A stretch of 64,000 nt of DNA, from positions 10,826,621 to 10,890,620 of the forward strand of contig QVOM02000115.1 of assembly GCA_003586115.2 (NCBI GenBank). Direction: 5' to 3'. Shown here piece by piece: positions 1 to 10,760 of this stretch; the stretch's first letter is position 1; each line of letters opens with the position of its first letter. Position numbers and translations under genes: made by a program. The notes under the pieces were generated by a model. The model was not told the origin of the DNA and did no database searches. It saw nothing but the letters and a program-made list of their open reading frames with translations. The stretch is from Salvator merianae. Taxonomy: Eukaryota > Chordata > Lepidosauria > Squamata > Teiidae.

Positions 1-432
1 AGCTACATTTCCTTCCTTACTGTCCTTCTCCCCCAGCTTCTACTCTTCCCAGCATCTCTCTTACATACATTTCTTTTTTTCCCCCTTTTGTTTGTAGGGT
101 AAAGCACTCAAATAGTTCCCCACTACCACAAATTATGCAGTCAAGTTTTCCACATTTGGGGAAATCACAGGGGTCAGTTCAGCCAGAGTAAAATGGATGA
201 GCCTCACCCTGGTAAAACCTCCTTCATGATCAAGGTGTCTCCCTGCCAGATAAGTATACACAAATATCTTGCAAACATCTTCATGGCTTCCAGTCATGAT
301 ATTATTATTATTATTATTATTCAGAACATTTCACAAGAAGTTTCAAATCATTTTTTATTAATTAACCATTAACTATCCAGCCAGATGGATTAATCGTGTG
401 TTGTCAAATTCCATAACTGTGGCTCCATTTGC
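1..432. other. AT-rich DNA without a gene; (ATT)n tract
   Basis: No coding signal or recognisable transposon is visible. A run of about seven ATT units lies at 298-321. The block ends where a hAT-like terminus (TAGAGATGTGC) begins at 433. Confidence 0.5.
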
Positions 433-1621
433 TAGAGATGTGCAAAATTAATTCTGTGTTCACAAATTTGATTTATTATTTCACATTTGTGGATATCCAA
501 ATCCAATAAAAATGTGGGGGTTTGGGGAATTTTCAGAGCTCAATTGAAACAATCTAAGGTGTGATCAGACGGGCTATTTTGATTGACTTCTGGTTGAATG
601 GAAGCTGTGGCATCCATAAAGCTCTTTGGGGAAGTCACCTCTGTGCCTTTCTGTGGCTGCCTGGGTTGGCTCTTCCATATTCAACTTTTCTGTGTTTTTG
701 GGTCACCTTGGAAAGCACCTCAACTAATCAGAGCCTTGCAGGAACCTGTGGAACAACAGCACAAGAAGGGATGGGCACGAGCAAGCTCTTCCCAGTGTGG
801 GAAAACTTTTCAAACACCCTGCCTTCTGTACATAAAAAAAAAAAAAAGACTTTAGTAGTGAGGCGTGAGAGAAAGTCCCTCACTACTAAAATCCAGTGTG
901 CTTTTTTAAATTACAGAAGGCAACAGGTTTGAAAAGTTTCCCTGCAACGGCAAATCTCTCCCTACCTTTTTTTCCCCACACTGGCAAATCTCTCCTCTGC
1001 TCTTAATTAAAAGCTTCAGTTCAACTAAGGCATCCACTTCCTGCCTCCCTGCGGAAGCAGTTTCCATTCAAATCCTTAACTGCTAGGGTGTTTTTGCTTT
1101 CCAAAGGAAACAACTCCCTTTTTGCTCTCTGCTCTGATTCCCCATGACATTGGTGAATCTAGAGAATACGGGAGATGAGAAAAACCCTGGCAGTTAAGGA
1201 GTTAATGACTTGGAAACTACTTTAGCAGAGATGCGGGGAGTGGCCAATCAATGAGCAGCACATTTTGCAGGCTGTGATGTCAGATCACTGAATTGCCTCA
1301 TCGAGTAAGTGTGTGTGGAAGGCCTTTTTCCTGTGCACCCAAGAATTATTTGCTCCTTTTTTGCAGACAATTTTTAAAATCGCTAGTCTGAACACATGCC
1401 TAGTCTCTACCCTCATGAATACAGAATATTTGATCAAATATTAGCATTTTGCTGTGTTTTAACACATGAAAAGGGCATTTTCAATAAAGAAAATGTGAAA
1501 ACCATGAAATCAAGTGCAAAACCCTGTCTTTTTGAAGCTGTGATTCACCAATGAAGTGAAAATACGAGTTTTCACTTCAACAGCAAATCAAAAACGTGGA
1601 TTTTGTTCATGCAGAACTCTG
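433..1621. mobile_element. Candidate hAT-like short element, interrupted by another element
   Basis: The left edge TAGAGATGTGCAAAATTA matches the terminus of other short elements in this window (10545, 61340). The right edge near 1605-1621, read in reverse, is CCAGAGTTCTGCATGAAC, a degraded match. The flanks CATTTGC (left) and CATTCAC (right) agree at 5 of 7 positions, weakly like a decayed target duplication. Between them lies a separate element with other termini (557-1401). If correct, this is an old MITE of about 340 bp that was split by a later insertion. The right edge is the weakest part; the left edge could instead be a solo fragment. Confidence 0.3.
557..1401. mobile_element. Non-autonomous DNA element with GTGTGATCA-type inverted ends
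   Basis: The left end AGGTGTGATCAGACGGGCTA and the right end read in reverse, AGGCATGTGTTCAGACTAGC, form an imperfect terminal inverted repeat, followed on both sides by a TTTT-rich stretch. A second element with similar ends lies at 8288-8725. Flanking octamers ACAATCTA and AGTCTCTA share only five positions, so a target duplication is not secure. The interior has a chance frame of 123 codons at 561-932 containing a poly-lysine run from an A-tract, with no family resemblance. The superfamily is undecided. Confidence 0.45.
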
Positions 1622-1839
1622 GCATTCACATGTAGCAAACATAGATTCTCAAAACGAGATTAAAATAAGTAGTATCCGGCCCTCATTTTCTCATTCCTTC
1701 ACAAAGGCCCCAGCAACACTTAAGTTTTAATCCACATTCAATGCACTTTCAAAATGAGAAAACATATCAGCAAAGTGATGAGCTGTTCACAGAGTTCAGG
1801 TCCTGGATATGTCCCGACTGATCAATCCCATCTATTAGG

Positions 1840-1965
1840 TTTCAGAGTATCTGAACCTCAGGTAGTATCTGGAACCAGGACCAGGAGGAGAGCCTTTCCA
1901 GTTGCAGTCCCTGGTCTCTGGAACACTCTCCAGCAACTGAAATACAAACAGCTCACTCACTGAAA
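1840..1965 (+). mobile_element. LINE relic: C-terminal end of a reverse-transcriptase ORF
   Basis: The forward frame carries RTRRRAFPVAVPGLWNTL, which resembles the conserved last segment of many vertebrate non-LTR retrotransposon ORF2 proteins (arginine-rich, then RAFSVAVPRLWNSLP-like). Only about 40 residues are recognisable before a stop. The following AT-rich 150 bases may be the decayed 3' region. The clade cannot be fixed from so short a piece, and no RT catalytic motif is present here. Confidence 0.45.
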
Positions 1966-2315
1966 GTTTTTTTTTTAACTACTAAAAAATACACTTTCCT
2001 AGCTCTGTTTTCAATAGTATTTAAATTGAGCAATCACTATTTATTTTTATTTGTATTAAAAACAAAAGAAAACCTTGTGTAGCATCTCTGTAAATCCATG
2101 TAACATAAGCCAAATATACCAAACAAACAAATAAAATTTCCCTAATTAAAATCTCAGGACATTTGTTATCTCCTAGATGCTATTTAATGGTGACATAAAA
2201 TGTTAATTTTCAAGTTGTTTAGTAGTAGTGGCAAGCACAGGAAAAGGTTATCCCTAGTGGAAATAACACTGGTATACAGTGATTATGGTGCTAGCGATGT
2301 CTGAATGGTTTTATA

Positions 2316-3348
2316 CACTGGCGTAGCGAGGGCGGGGCGGGGGGGGCGGCGCGCCCCAGGTGGTGCGTTGTCCGGGGCAGGCGGTGTGCTCATCGCCCCG
2401 GGCGGCCGCGCTTGTCGGCGGCCCGCCAGGTGGCGGCCGCGCTCGTCAGCTTGTCGCCCTGGCCCGCGCGCCAGCGGAAGTGCTCGTCGCTTCGTCGCCT
2501 GGCCTGCCAGCATGCGTGTGGGCGGAGCCAGCGAGCGCGCATGCGTGCAGGTAGGGCCATCGATACCGCCGCCGGGCAGGCCGGGGCGAGGAGCGCGGCC
2601 ACCGCCGGGCGGGCCGGGGCGAGGAGCGACGACGACGCCGGGCGGGCCGGGGCATCGAGCGCGATTCCCACCGGGCAGGCTGGGGCGAGGAGCGAGGCCG
2701 CCGCCGGGCGCGCCGGGGCGAGGAGCGAGGCCGCCGCCGCCGGGCACGCCGGAGCGAGGAGCGAGGCCGCTGCCGCCGGGCACGCCGGAGCGAGGCCGCC
2801 GCCGGGCGCGCCGGAGCGAGGCCACCACCGGGCGCGCCGGAGCGAGGAGCGAGGCCGCCGCCGCCGGGCGCGCCGGGGCGAGGAGCGAGGCCACCGCCGC
2901 CGGGGCGAGGAGCGAGGCCGCCATCGCCGGGCGGGCCGGGGCGAGGAGCGAGGCCGCCGCCGGGCGGGCCGGGGCAACGAGCGCGACTCCCGCCGGGCGG
3001 GCTGGGGCGACGAGCGAGGCCGCCGCTGGGCGCGCCGAGCGAGGCCGCCACCGGACGCGCCAGGGCGAGGGGCGAGGGGCGAGGCCGCCGCCGGGCGTGC
3101 CAGAGCGAGGAGCGAGGCTGCCACTAGGCGGGCCGGGGTGAGGCCGCCCCCCGGCGGGCCGGGGCGAGGAGCGAGGCCGCCGCTGGGCGGGGCGACGAGG
3201 GGGGCATGCGCGCTTGCTGGCCGCGCCCACACACATGCGCAGTCGCTGGCCCCGCCCACACGCATGCGCAGTCGCTGGCCCCGCCCCTAGCCCCGGGCGT
3301 CAAAACGGCTAGTAGCCCCGGGTGGTAAAGTGGCTCTCTACGCCACTG
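2316..3348. mobile_element. hAT-like element with CpG-rich minisatellite core
   Basis: The element is bounded by CACTGGCGTAGCGAG at 2316 and, in reverse, CAGTGGCGTAGAGAG ending at 3348 (13 of 15 identical). A perfect 8-bp duplication, GTTTTATA, sits at 2308-2315 and 3349-3356. An 8-bp duplication and CAGTGGCG-type ends are the hAT signature. There is no transposase. The interior is extremely GC- and CpG-rich, unlike the AT-rich flanks: a tandem array, then subterminal blocks repeated in inverted orientation (2511-2544 against about 3203-3236, roughly 30 of 34 matching). Long frames on both strands reflect the near absence of stop codons in GC-rich repeats and are not genes. Confidence 0.8.
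2566..3200. repeat. GC-rich minisatellite, about 33-bp unit
   Basis: Roughly twenty head-to-tail units of about 33 bp (some 24-36 bp) are built from GGGGCGAGGAGCGAGG and CCGCCGCCGGGCGSGCC. Unit length is mostly a multiple of three, so every frame stays open for hundreds of codons with Arg/Pro/Gly/Ala-rich translation on both strands. Units vary through small indels of GCC triplets. The array lies wholly inside the hAT-like element at 2316-3348. Confidence 0.85.
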
Positions 3349-3356
3349 GTTTTATA

Positions 3357-5018
3357 TTAAGTTTATGGTGCTGATTAAGAATATGACTTTGGTTTTGCCA
3401 GACTGGCTCTAGTTTCTGAGATATTTAATAGTTAATTAATTAATTAACGCAGCATGTTTGAAAAGCATTCAGACCTGCCAGCATTGTAGGCCTACAAATT
3501 GCAATACAAAATAATTATATGGGATATTTCATTACCTAAGACACTGTTAAAGAGTCAAAAGACAGACCAAAGGCTATTACATTTGTTATCACACACAAGT
3601 CGCATTGGGGGAATGCATTATTTTCATGGATGTCCATTATCTCAAAAACTAGAACCAATTCAGCAAAAGTAATGGGATTTTTGAATTCAGCACCCTCAAA
3701 ATACCCTAAATCCATTCAAAAAACCATGGCACCTGATTTGTTTTTTTTTTTTTTTTTGTAGACCTGTGTAATTAGCAAATGTGGGAGAAACTTATCAATG
3801 TGTAATCTTAACTGATGAGGAGATTCATATGATTTGTTTGCCTTATTCCACTGGAAATTATGATAAGGTGGAAATCACAATTATTTTATTGACTAATAAG
3901 AATATATGGGGAGGATGGGGCAAAGAGTCAAATCAAGCTATTGGGCTAGTTCTTTTCTAACGGATTAATAGTTTCTTATTTTCCAAAGCTTCAAAACTTG
4001 CACCACAAATTGGATGTGAAGTAAATGTAAACCTAAAGGATTAACTTCTGTTATCTCCCTGGTCTTCAAAATCTGGATAACATCTGCTTGCTTCTGAGAA
4101 TAATTTATTAGCAATTTGGGAAGAATAGTTATTTCTAACACATCATGTAATGAGCAGAGGAACTAAAATGAGGTTTAAGAAAGGCAAATCTTGTCCGTAA
4201 AACCTATTAGGGTATCATCATATAGACAATGCAACATATTCAGTGATGGACCATATATAGATATAGATATAGATATAGATATCAATTGTATGTGTCATAA
4301 TATACAGAGATCATTTCAATTGATTAATTAAACCTCTCAGCTTATTTGAGAGTAAGCTCTTTCAACAGATTAAACTTCAGGAGGTATGATGCTTTTCTGA
4401 AATTTTCTTATTTATTCTCCAACTTCTGCTATGTGTAGTTTACATTTTGAGAACCTAATTATTTGACAGCTTCCTACAGAATACCAATAAGCACAACCAT
4501 ATGCACTGAGACAAATCATCCATTACATTTTGCATCAAAAATATTGTAATGAAGTTTGAAAGCCTATTAACATTGTTCCAGAAGGATATAAACTGTAGGT
4601 TTGAAAATGAAGATTGGATCTGATCAGGTGAATCTTTGGAGTGGCAGTTGAAGTCCTCCCACTCTGTCATACCTGAATTGGGAAGGAGTAGTTTTTATAC
4701 TCCTAGATGCTTTTGTAGCTAGAGAAAGATGACAATAACAGAAAACCCAGCTGCCATTCTCTAGAATGTTTTGCTATATTTTGCTACCTTCTTTTTCTGT
4801 CTTCCACTTCTTTAATATAATAAAGCAGAAATGAAAAGAAACTAGTAAATAAATTACACATTTGAAAATGCTTGAATGTACATTGATGCAATCTTTATAA
4901 GTGGTACCTCTTAGGTCATGTGAAGCCAAAAATTGCAGCAAAGGCCTGCGGATTCTGCTAAGTAATTCTATGTTACATCTTTAAAGGACAGTAGAAATAT
5001 TAACATAGTGAGATCTTC
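3357..5018. other. AT-rich DNA, no gene seen; (ATAGAT)n
   Basis: No coding or transposon structure is recognised. Simple sequences are a TTAA-type run at 3430-3448, a T-tract near 3739-3757, and an ATAGAT array at 4255-4282. The remainder looks like unique decayed DNA. Confidence 0.5.
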
Positions 5019-5452
5019 GGGCATTTCTGCACTTACCCAAGATCCAGAACAGGATCCCTTATAGTCAGCTTCAGTGCCTCTTCTGTCTGCACATTAGTGC
5101 AGATCTGAGAAGACTCCTCCCACTGTCCACACAGGATGGAACATCATCCAGATGGAGGAGGGTGATCTGGATTACCAGTAGTCCTCAACAAAAATGGCTA
5201 CCAGTGTACGAGCTCATGTTGGTATGGATCATGGACGCATGCAGAAGGCATAGTTCCATTTCTGGATTACCTGGGGACCAATTTCAGTGGTGGTGAAATG
5301 GGTTCTTCAGGTACTCTGAGGCTAGGAATATTCCTAGCTTTTTAGATGCCTCAGGGGCTGGCCCTGAAGCTTTTGCAGGTAATGTGGATACAGCTGTGGA
5401 CCAATGTCACCATGCAGATGGCACTATTCCAGACAACACCTTCCCATGACAC
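5019..5452 (+). mobile_element. Long Harbinger-like MITE, right end lost
   Basis: The left end GGGCATTTCTGCACTTACCC fits the GGGCNTTTCNGCACTT terminus shared by elements at 11512, 43524 and 52757. The interior is homologous to the reverse complement of 11512-12023: both contain a stretch translating as MALFQT within a similar context, and a module near GTGAAATGGGTTC that recurs at 43930, 45730 and 54500. No matching right terminus is visible, so the copy is probably truncated near 5452. No transposase coding is present. Confidence 0.55.
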
Positions 5453-5610
5453 AAGAAGAGCAGAATGGTCTTCCATTGTTATTTCAATAAAAATCCAGAT
5501 CTTTCATTGTCTTATATTTGGTGTTTGGACAATCTATATAATTTTTACAACACAAAACCATACTAATAGAAGCAGTAGCAGCAGTGGTACTAGTAGCATA
5601 ATCACAACAA

Positions 5611-5645
<35 letters not shown>

Positions 5646-7137
5646 CAAAAATGATAAATAATAAGGATGCTTGTATTGCTGTTGTTTTATAATTCATGCA
5701 TTTTTGTGTGTGTGTGTGAAAAGAATAGTTGATATAAAAGGAGTACGTGCATTAGGAAAAGAGGCTCTTTGGACTAAGGTTGTAAGCACACCTGTTGAAA
5801 TATAAATGAACTCACAGGCACTTATATATGAATGTGTATAGGTACTTATGTTGCTACTTGGATAAAATTGTCTGAAGTTAAATTAAATGGAACTCTTTTA
5901 AGGTCTCTCTCAGTGACTGCAGAAAACTAGTTTTTGATTACTGTATTTAACTTCAGTAACATCTGGGAATAATAAGCAAGCAGAAGACCATATTTGGTTC
6001 AGTGCATCTTAAGTTATACATTCCTGACTTACAGGGAAAAAAAATAAAATGAGACACTGGTCATATTTCCACAGTACCAGCCTCAGTGCTTTCAGGTTTC
6101 CCTAAAGGTTTTTCCTGACAACCTCAGAAAAGGGTTTGCCAACTCCACAGTCATTGTGAAGGTGGCCATTTTGAAGTCTTTGTGTCTGTACAGAGAGGGC
6201 CTCCTTGCCCTCTTTGTGCAGGTGCAGAAGGCTGGCATGAAAGTGCAGCCCATTTCATCAGAGCAAGGGCCTGGATCAGTGCACAAGAAGCAGCTTCAGA
6301 ACTGCTTTTTCACACAGTTGAATTTTCATGACTTGAAGGGAGGCTGAAGTCTCTCCACGTACCCTCATGCCATCTCCACTGAGGAGATGGGAAAACTTCA
6401 GTGTCCCTCCAAGCAATGTGGAGATCCAGACTGTCTATCTTTCTGAACACATTTGCCCCTTACGGTTACACTTTGAGTTAAAGTACTGTTGTTCAGACAG
6501 AGTGGACATATATTATTATTATATAGAGGTATTTTATGTATTTGTTTTAGTTGTAGCTTAAATCTTTATTGAAATTGCTTAGAGCAAACATGAACCTAAT
6601 AGACCTGACACATATCTTTCAGAAGGTCATAAATCAGAGTTACAAGGATCAATAATGCACTGAAATAGACATCAAACCTTTGTTGTTCTTATTGATAAAG
6701 TTCCCAATTTAGGCACACCAGACATTCCTCTCCCCCCACCCCCAAATAAGTTTGTGTATTCAACAACATCATTTCTCACTTCAGGTCCATCCAACTGGAG
6801 CCCTTTACAAGACTAAATGGAGTTATTTCACCATAAAGTTGTCACAAGTTAGGACGCAGGCCAGCAAATGTGAACAGCATGGAATCAGAACCACACACTG
6901 AACACACGGATGCTTTCTCTGGTCAAATTCCCTTTCGGTAGGTTAGAACTATGGTCAGAAAACAAACCACAAAGTATGTCCGCAGTCCAATGTTCTTGAG
7001 TAAGGGTTAGCAGGGAACTGGGAGAGGCATCCAATGCCCCTTTCCTGCCAACCTGGCCAAGTGAAGTGCCCTTACCGTAGTTGTTTAAGGCTCAACATTT
7101 AGTTGATACTTATTCCTAGAAACTGCTGATGGATTTT
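5453..7137. other. No gene seen; (GAT)n array
   Basis: A (GAT)11 tract occupies 5611-5644 and a short TG run lies near 5708. The stretch 6060-6430 has a less AT-rich composition and a small open frame (6156-6347), but no motif or repeat family that I recognise. The rest is AT-rich. Confidence 0.4.
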
Positions 7138-7226
7138 CTGTGCAGTTGGTGGCCTCTGTTACAGGAAACTGCTGGATTTAGTGACTCATGGGTTCAACGC
7201 AGAGAATAATTTCTTATGTTCTTATG
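7138..7226 (+). mobile_element. CR1 LINE 3' tail
   Basis: The sequence follows the CR1 3' end also seen at 41620-41707 in this window: a GGCC..TGTTACAGGAA..GCTGGA stretch, then the terminal octamer repeat TTCTTATGTTCTTATG at 7211-7226. Only the last 90 bases are recognisable, consistent with the severe 5' truncation usual for CR1. No open frame remains. Confidence 0.6.
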
Positions 7227-7539
7227 TCACACCTGGTATACCAGCATCTCTCTGACAACCCCCTCAGTGACTTCCGGTTGACCTTTTAGGCCATGGAGAC
7301 GATGTCTTCTTCCCTTTCTAATCTTAATTTCCCCTGTACCGTGCTTCACTTCTCTGAGGAAACCTAAGAACATGTTGGGGAAGGAGAGCTCCCAACTGCA
7401 AGACAGAAAGTACATACACATGTATTCACATGAAGAGGCTTGCTTATGGTAATATTTTGGAAGGTCTTCTTTTGATTTGGATAGCCTTCTTTTGATTTGT
7501 TTCTGCAGAAGAATGTGTTTTAACAGCCATATTTTAATT

Positions 7540-7635
7540 ACTATGGTTTTATTGATTTTGTTTATTTTATCCTGTCACCTGCCTTGAGACCCCAAAGTGT
7601 AGAGTAGGATATAAATTTATATTTAAATAAATAGA
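7540..7635 (+). repeat. Tail of a dispersed reptilian repeat
   Basis: TGCCTTGAGACCCCAAAG followed by GGATATAAATTTATATTTAAATAAATA resembles the common reptilian retroposon tail in which CCTTGAG precedes a GGTATATAAAT and A-rich end. Similar stretches occur near 15640 (reverse), 60100 and 60640 (reverse). The parent family (LINE or SINE) is not determined. Confidence 0.35.
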
Positions 7636-7852
7636 AGTGATTAATATTATCTTTAAACTCTGCTTATTTCTCTGCTTTTACAGTTACAAATAACAATTTA
7701 TAAAAATAGCATTGTCACAATTCACTTCCCAAAGGAAAGGGCTTACTGAGGATAACACATAGCAGGTGGTTTTTGTACATCTCCTTGTTACAGAAGCAAG
7801 AACAATAAATAATTAAGTAATACAAGTTTGAACTGCCTGTTCAACTTAGGAA

Positions 7853-7875
7853 ACAACAACAACAACAACAACAAA
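7853..7875. repeat. (CAA)n microsatellite
   Basis: Seven to eight CAA units occur in AT-rich DNA, with no adjacent element recognised. Confidence 0.9.
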
Positions 7876-7952
7876 ACAGGGCATTGAAACATTGTTTTAA
7901 AATAATGTTCATCAAAGTTCATTGGCATAAATAAATCATATTATTCAGACTG

Positions 7953-7957
<5 letters not shown>

Positions 7958-8017
<60 letters not shown>

Positions 8018-8020
8018 TTT
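7958..8020. repeat. (TTTC)n microsatellite
   Basis: About fifteen uninterrupted TTTC units end 16 bases before the foldback element at 8037. Confidence 0.95.
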
Positions 8021-8036
8021 AGCCAATGTACATTGT

Positions 8037-8240
8037 GAGCAGTGGCGGCTCGTGACTTTAAGGGCGGGTGTTCGCGAGCACACCATGCCTGTTCACGGGG
8101 CCTCTGAATCTCCATACTGATTCAGCAGATTGTCTAGCAACCTGCTGAGTCAATACAGAGGCCCAGAGGCCCCGTGAACAGCCATGGCACATGTTGCGCG
8201 GGGCACGAACACCCGCCCTTAAAGTCATGGGCCACTGCTG
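8037..8240. mobile_element. Foldback hAT-like MITE
   Basis: The ends GAGCAGTGGCGGCTCGTGAC and, in reverse, CAGCAGTGGCCCATGACTTT begin an inverted repeat that runs inward, with gaps, for about 85 bases per arm: ACTTTAAGGGCGGGTGTTCG and GTTCACGGGGCCTCTG occur in both arms. Almost the whole 204 bp can fold into one hairpin around a short loop near 8130. The direct repeat ATTGTGA stands at 8032-8038 and 8241-8247, partly overlapping the terminus, so the exact target duplication (5 to 7 bp) is ambiguous. CAGTGGC ends point to the hAT superfamily. A second partial copy is at 21925-21970. Confidence 0.7.
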
Positions 8241-8287
8241 ATTGTGAATCAACTCCGAGTATTATAATTAGAAAGCCTTTAGACCAT

Positions 8288-8725
8288 GGGTATGATCACA
8301 CAGAGCAGATTTTGGGTATCCTTTTATCAAGGAGCACCCTGTCTGCAGACACACCAAAAAGAAGCATATCACATAATATAAAACTAAAGCCTCCTACCTC
8401 CCATCATTGCCTTCTGAGTCTCACACCATCACCTTCCTTGCTCACCTCCTATTTGTCACTGCCGTCCCAGGTTTCCACCCCTCCCATTGGCTACCACTGT
8501 CCTAGAGATGTAGCAGGCTGGGATTGGCTCAGGAACCACATAGTCTCCCACCTGCCCCATCTGACCCAAACTTTCTGATCAACCCAAGAGTGAGTCTTTC
8601 ATGTCTGCAGAAAAAACATGCAGAGATCTTTATCTAAAGTAAAGTTTTTGTTTTGTTAATCAATTTGTCCCTTGAGCCCCAAAATTGCCCTGGGGCTGTC
8701 CTTTTTACCCTGGTTGATCACACCC
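8288..8725. mobile_element. Second element with GTGTGATCA-type inverted ends
   Basis: The left end GGGTATGATCACAC and the right end read in reverse, GGGTGTGATCAACC, form a terminal inverted repeat related to the ends of 557-1401. The interior is CT-rich with no transposase. A 134-codon frame at 8174-8578 crosses the boundary with the preceding MITE and is therefore spurious. No convincing target duplication is seen. Confidence 0.45.
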
Positions 8726-8740
8726 TATGATGGTAGCCAA

Positions 8741-10536
8741 ATGTAATTAACCAACCAGGGGGTTTCCTCTCAAAAGCAGATAACCCTGGAAGGTTCTGCT
8801 ATGATACAGTTTTATATCGTAAAGGGGTTAATTTACAATTTAGTTAAGGAATACAGGCAGTTTTTAATTGTCTTGAAATTGAGTAATCTATTCATGAAGC
8901 ATGAAGCCTAGTTTTCTTATAGGATTTACATGCATCTGCGTGATAACACATAGCTATGATGTGCCTGTAGCTGGTATCATGCATGTACTACAATTAATCA
9001 TTTTTCTTAATGTTATGTAAGTGCAAGGAGCTGCCACTAGAAGGAAGAATGATAAATGAGTGTGAACATGTGATAATGACTTCACACATGCACTCTTGTG
9101 CTAGCTACAATTTTATCACAAAAAAACCTGTAAATCCTACAATGCAAATTGACAATATCAATTATTCTTGATTGTTTCAATGTGACAAGAGGCCTCAGAT
9201 CCCAGGCAAAGCTCTATGGAAGCTGTTCCTCATATCTTCTACTGAAATTTTTGAAACACATTTAGGATCTACATTTTGAAAGATGAACTTTCTGCTTTTG
9301 TGTCTTGGGTTTGCTTGCTTGATCTTACTTGGAAATAAGCTTCTTAATAGTGATACAAATTTCTTCCAATGACAACTCTAAAGAAACTGCCACGGGGACA
9401 GTTAACAATCCTGGGGATGATAGTACGCCAATTAGAATAGAAGACAACTTGATTATGACTACTCTACTATATAAGAACTGAACGAACTGAGTCTTAATAA
9501 ATGTCATAAATTATATTTTTTTCCTCTAAATGCTTATTTACAATATTCATCTTACAATGCTTTCTCATCTCAATACACTACTATTCACAGCATCACTCAC
9601 TAGATCTTACATTTATTATTCTGTTGCTGTTCCAGTCTGTAGAAGTAATGTTTTCCACCTCATGTACTGTACACCTGCTGTATAACATTTGGGGGCATCC
9701 ATGTATGGTCACTTCAGATAACATTTATTACATGCAATGCAGCGGATTATATTGTAATAACCTTGTTAGCCTCCAGACTGTCACAAGACTCTTTGCTGTG
9801 TTCATCATAGAATGCCTCAATGAAAATCAAGCTTCGATCCAACTATGATCTAGTCATATTCAACTGCATTCAGTTACTTAAGCAATCTGTTAACTGTTCC
9901 ATTGAAATTAATGGAATAGAGAGCAGCTCTTTTTTCCTGCTTGGTATTCTAAGTAATTATGGTTTTTTTAATGCCAGAGTTTAGCTGGCATCTTGTGAAA
10001 TCACAGGAAACAAAGCACACTTTACCCTTAGTGTCCAGCTGGGCTCTCCACTCATCTTATGCAGGTTTAACTATGAATAACATTGGGGGGGGGGGAACCT
10101 TCAGGAAAAGTAAACCAGAAAAGAGCATTATTCCTCTGCTAAAACGTGGACTGAATTAAATCAACAATAGTGTAGTAATGATGCTTAATGAACTACTGTG
10201 TTTAGTTATTGCTTATGGACATTTCATTAAGACATACTGACAATACATATAAAAGTTTGATTTTAAAAAAATCTTGAAAGGCAAATTTTAAATAACCTCA
10301 AGGTATGAAATAACTATTGGGTGAAATGGTTAGCTTTCTCATACAGTGCTGTTTCATCCTGGTATTTCTATGTCTCTCCTTAGAGTTCAGTTTTGTCCAT
10401 TCCAAGCTAACATCCTTTTCCCCATCTTCATCACTTTTCTCATCATAATGCCCAGTAAAGTTATTCTACAGCTTTTGTCAATGACATCATTTATCTTTAT
10501 TTGAGATGGTTTTACTTGATTATTAATAGTTGGACA
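8741..10536. other. AT-rich DNA, no gene seen
   Basis: No recognisable gene or mobile element. A G-run lies near 10084-10095. Small frames here lack any motif. Confidence 0.45.
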
Positions 10537-10544
10537 ACACAGAG

Positions 10545-10760
10545 TAGAGATGTGTTGAACTGATTTGGTTTGCTCACAGTTCACAGTGAACTGTGGTGTT
10601 CACATATGAACTGAACTAAGGGGTATTCTAATGAACCAAGAGAACCACAACAAACCAAAGATGGTTCACAGGTGGTTCACATGGTTTGAATCAAGTGGGA
10701 ACCAAGGGTAGTTCATGAAAAACTGTTCAAATCAAACACAAACCAAGGTGCACATTTCTA
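10545..10760. mobile_element. hAT-like MITE (TAGAGATGTG ends)
   Basis: The left end TAGAGATGTGTTGAAC and the right end in reverse, TAGAAATGTGCACCTTGG, form inverted termini. The flanking octamers ACACAGAG (10537-10544) and GCATAGAG (10761-10768) match at 6 of 8 positions, consistent with a hAT target duplication. The 216-bp interior is built from repeated GGTTC/GAACC and TTTGGTTTG motifs, a feature shared with copies at 29487, 52 kb and 61340. Confidence 0.65.

Noticed and set aside
2566..3200. CRISPR-like or centromeric satellite array
   Set aside because: Units are contiguous without unique spacers, the array is only about 600 bp and is bounded by transposon ends.
2283..3290. Several overlapping 200-317-codon frames on both strands, rich in Arg, Pro, Ala and Gly
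   Set aside because: They are open in many frames at once because the CpG-rich minisatellite lacks stop codons. The frames ignore the hAT-like element boundaries and show no domain.
8174..8578. 134-codon plus-strand frame
   Set aside because: It runs across the edge of one MITE into another element, so it cannot be an ancestral gene.
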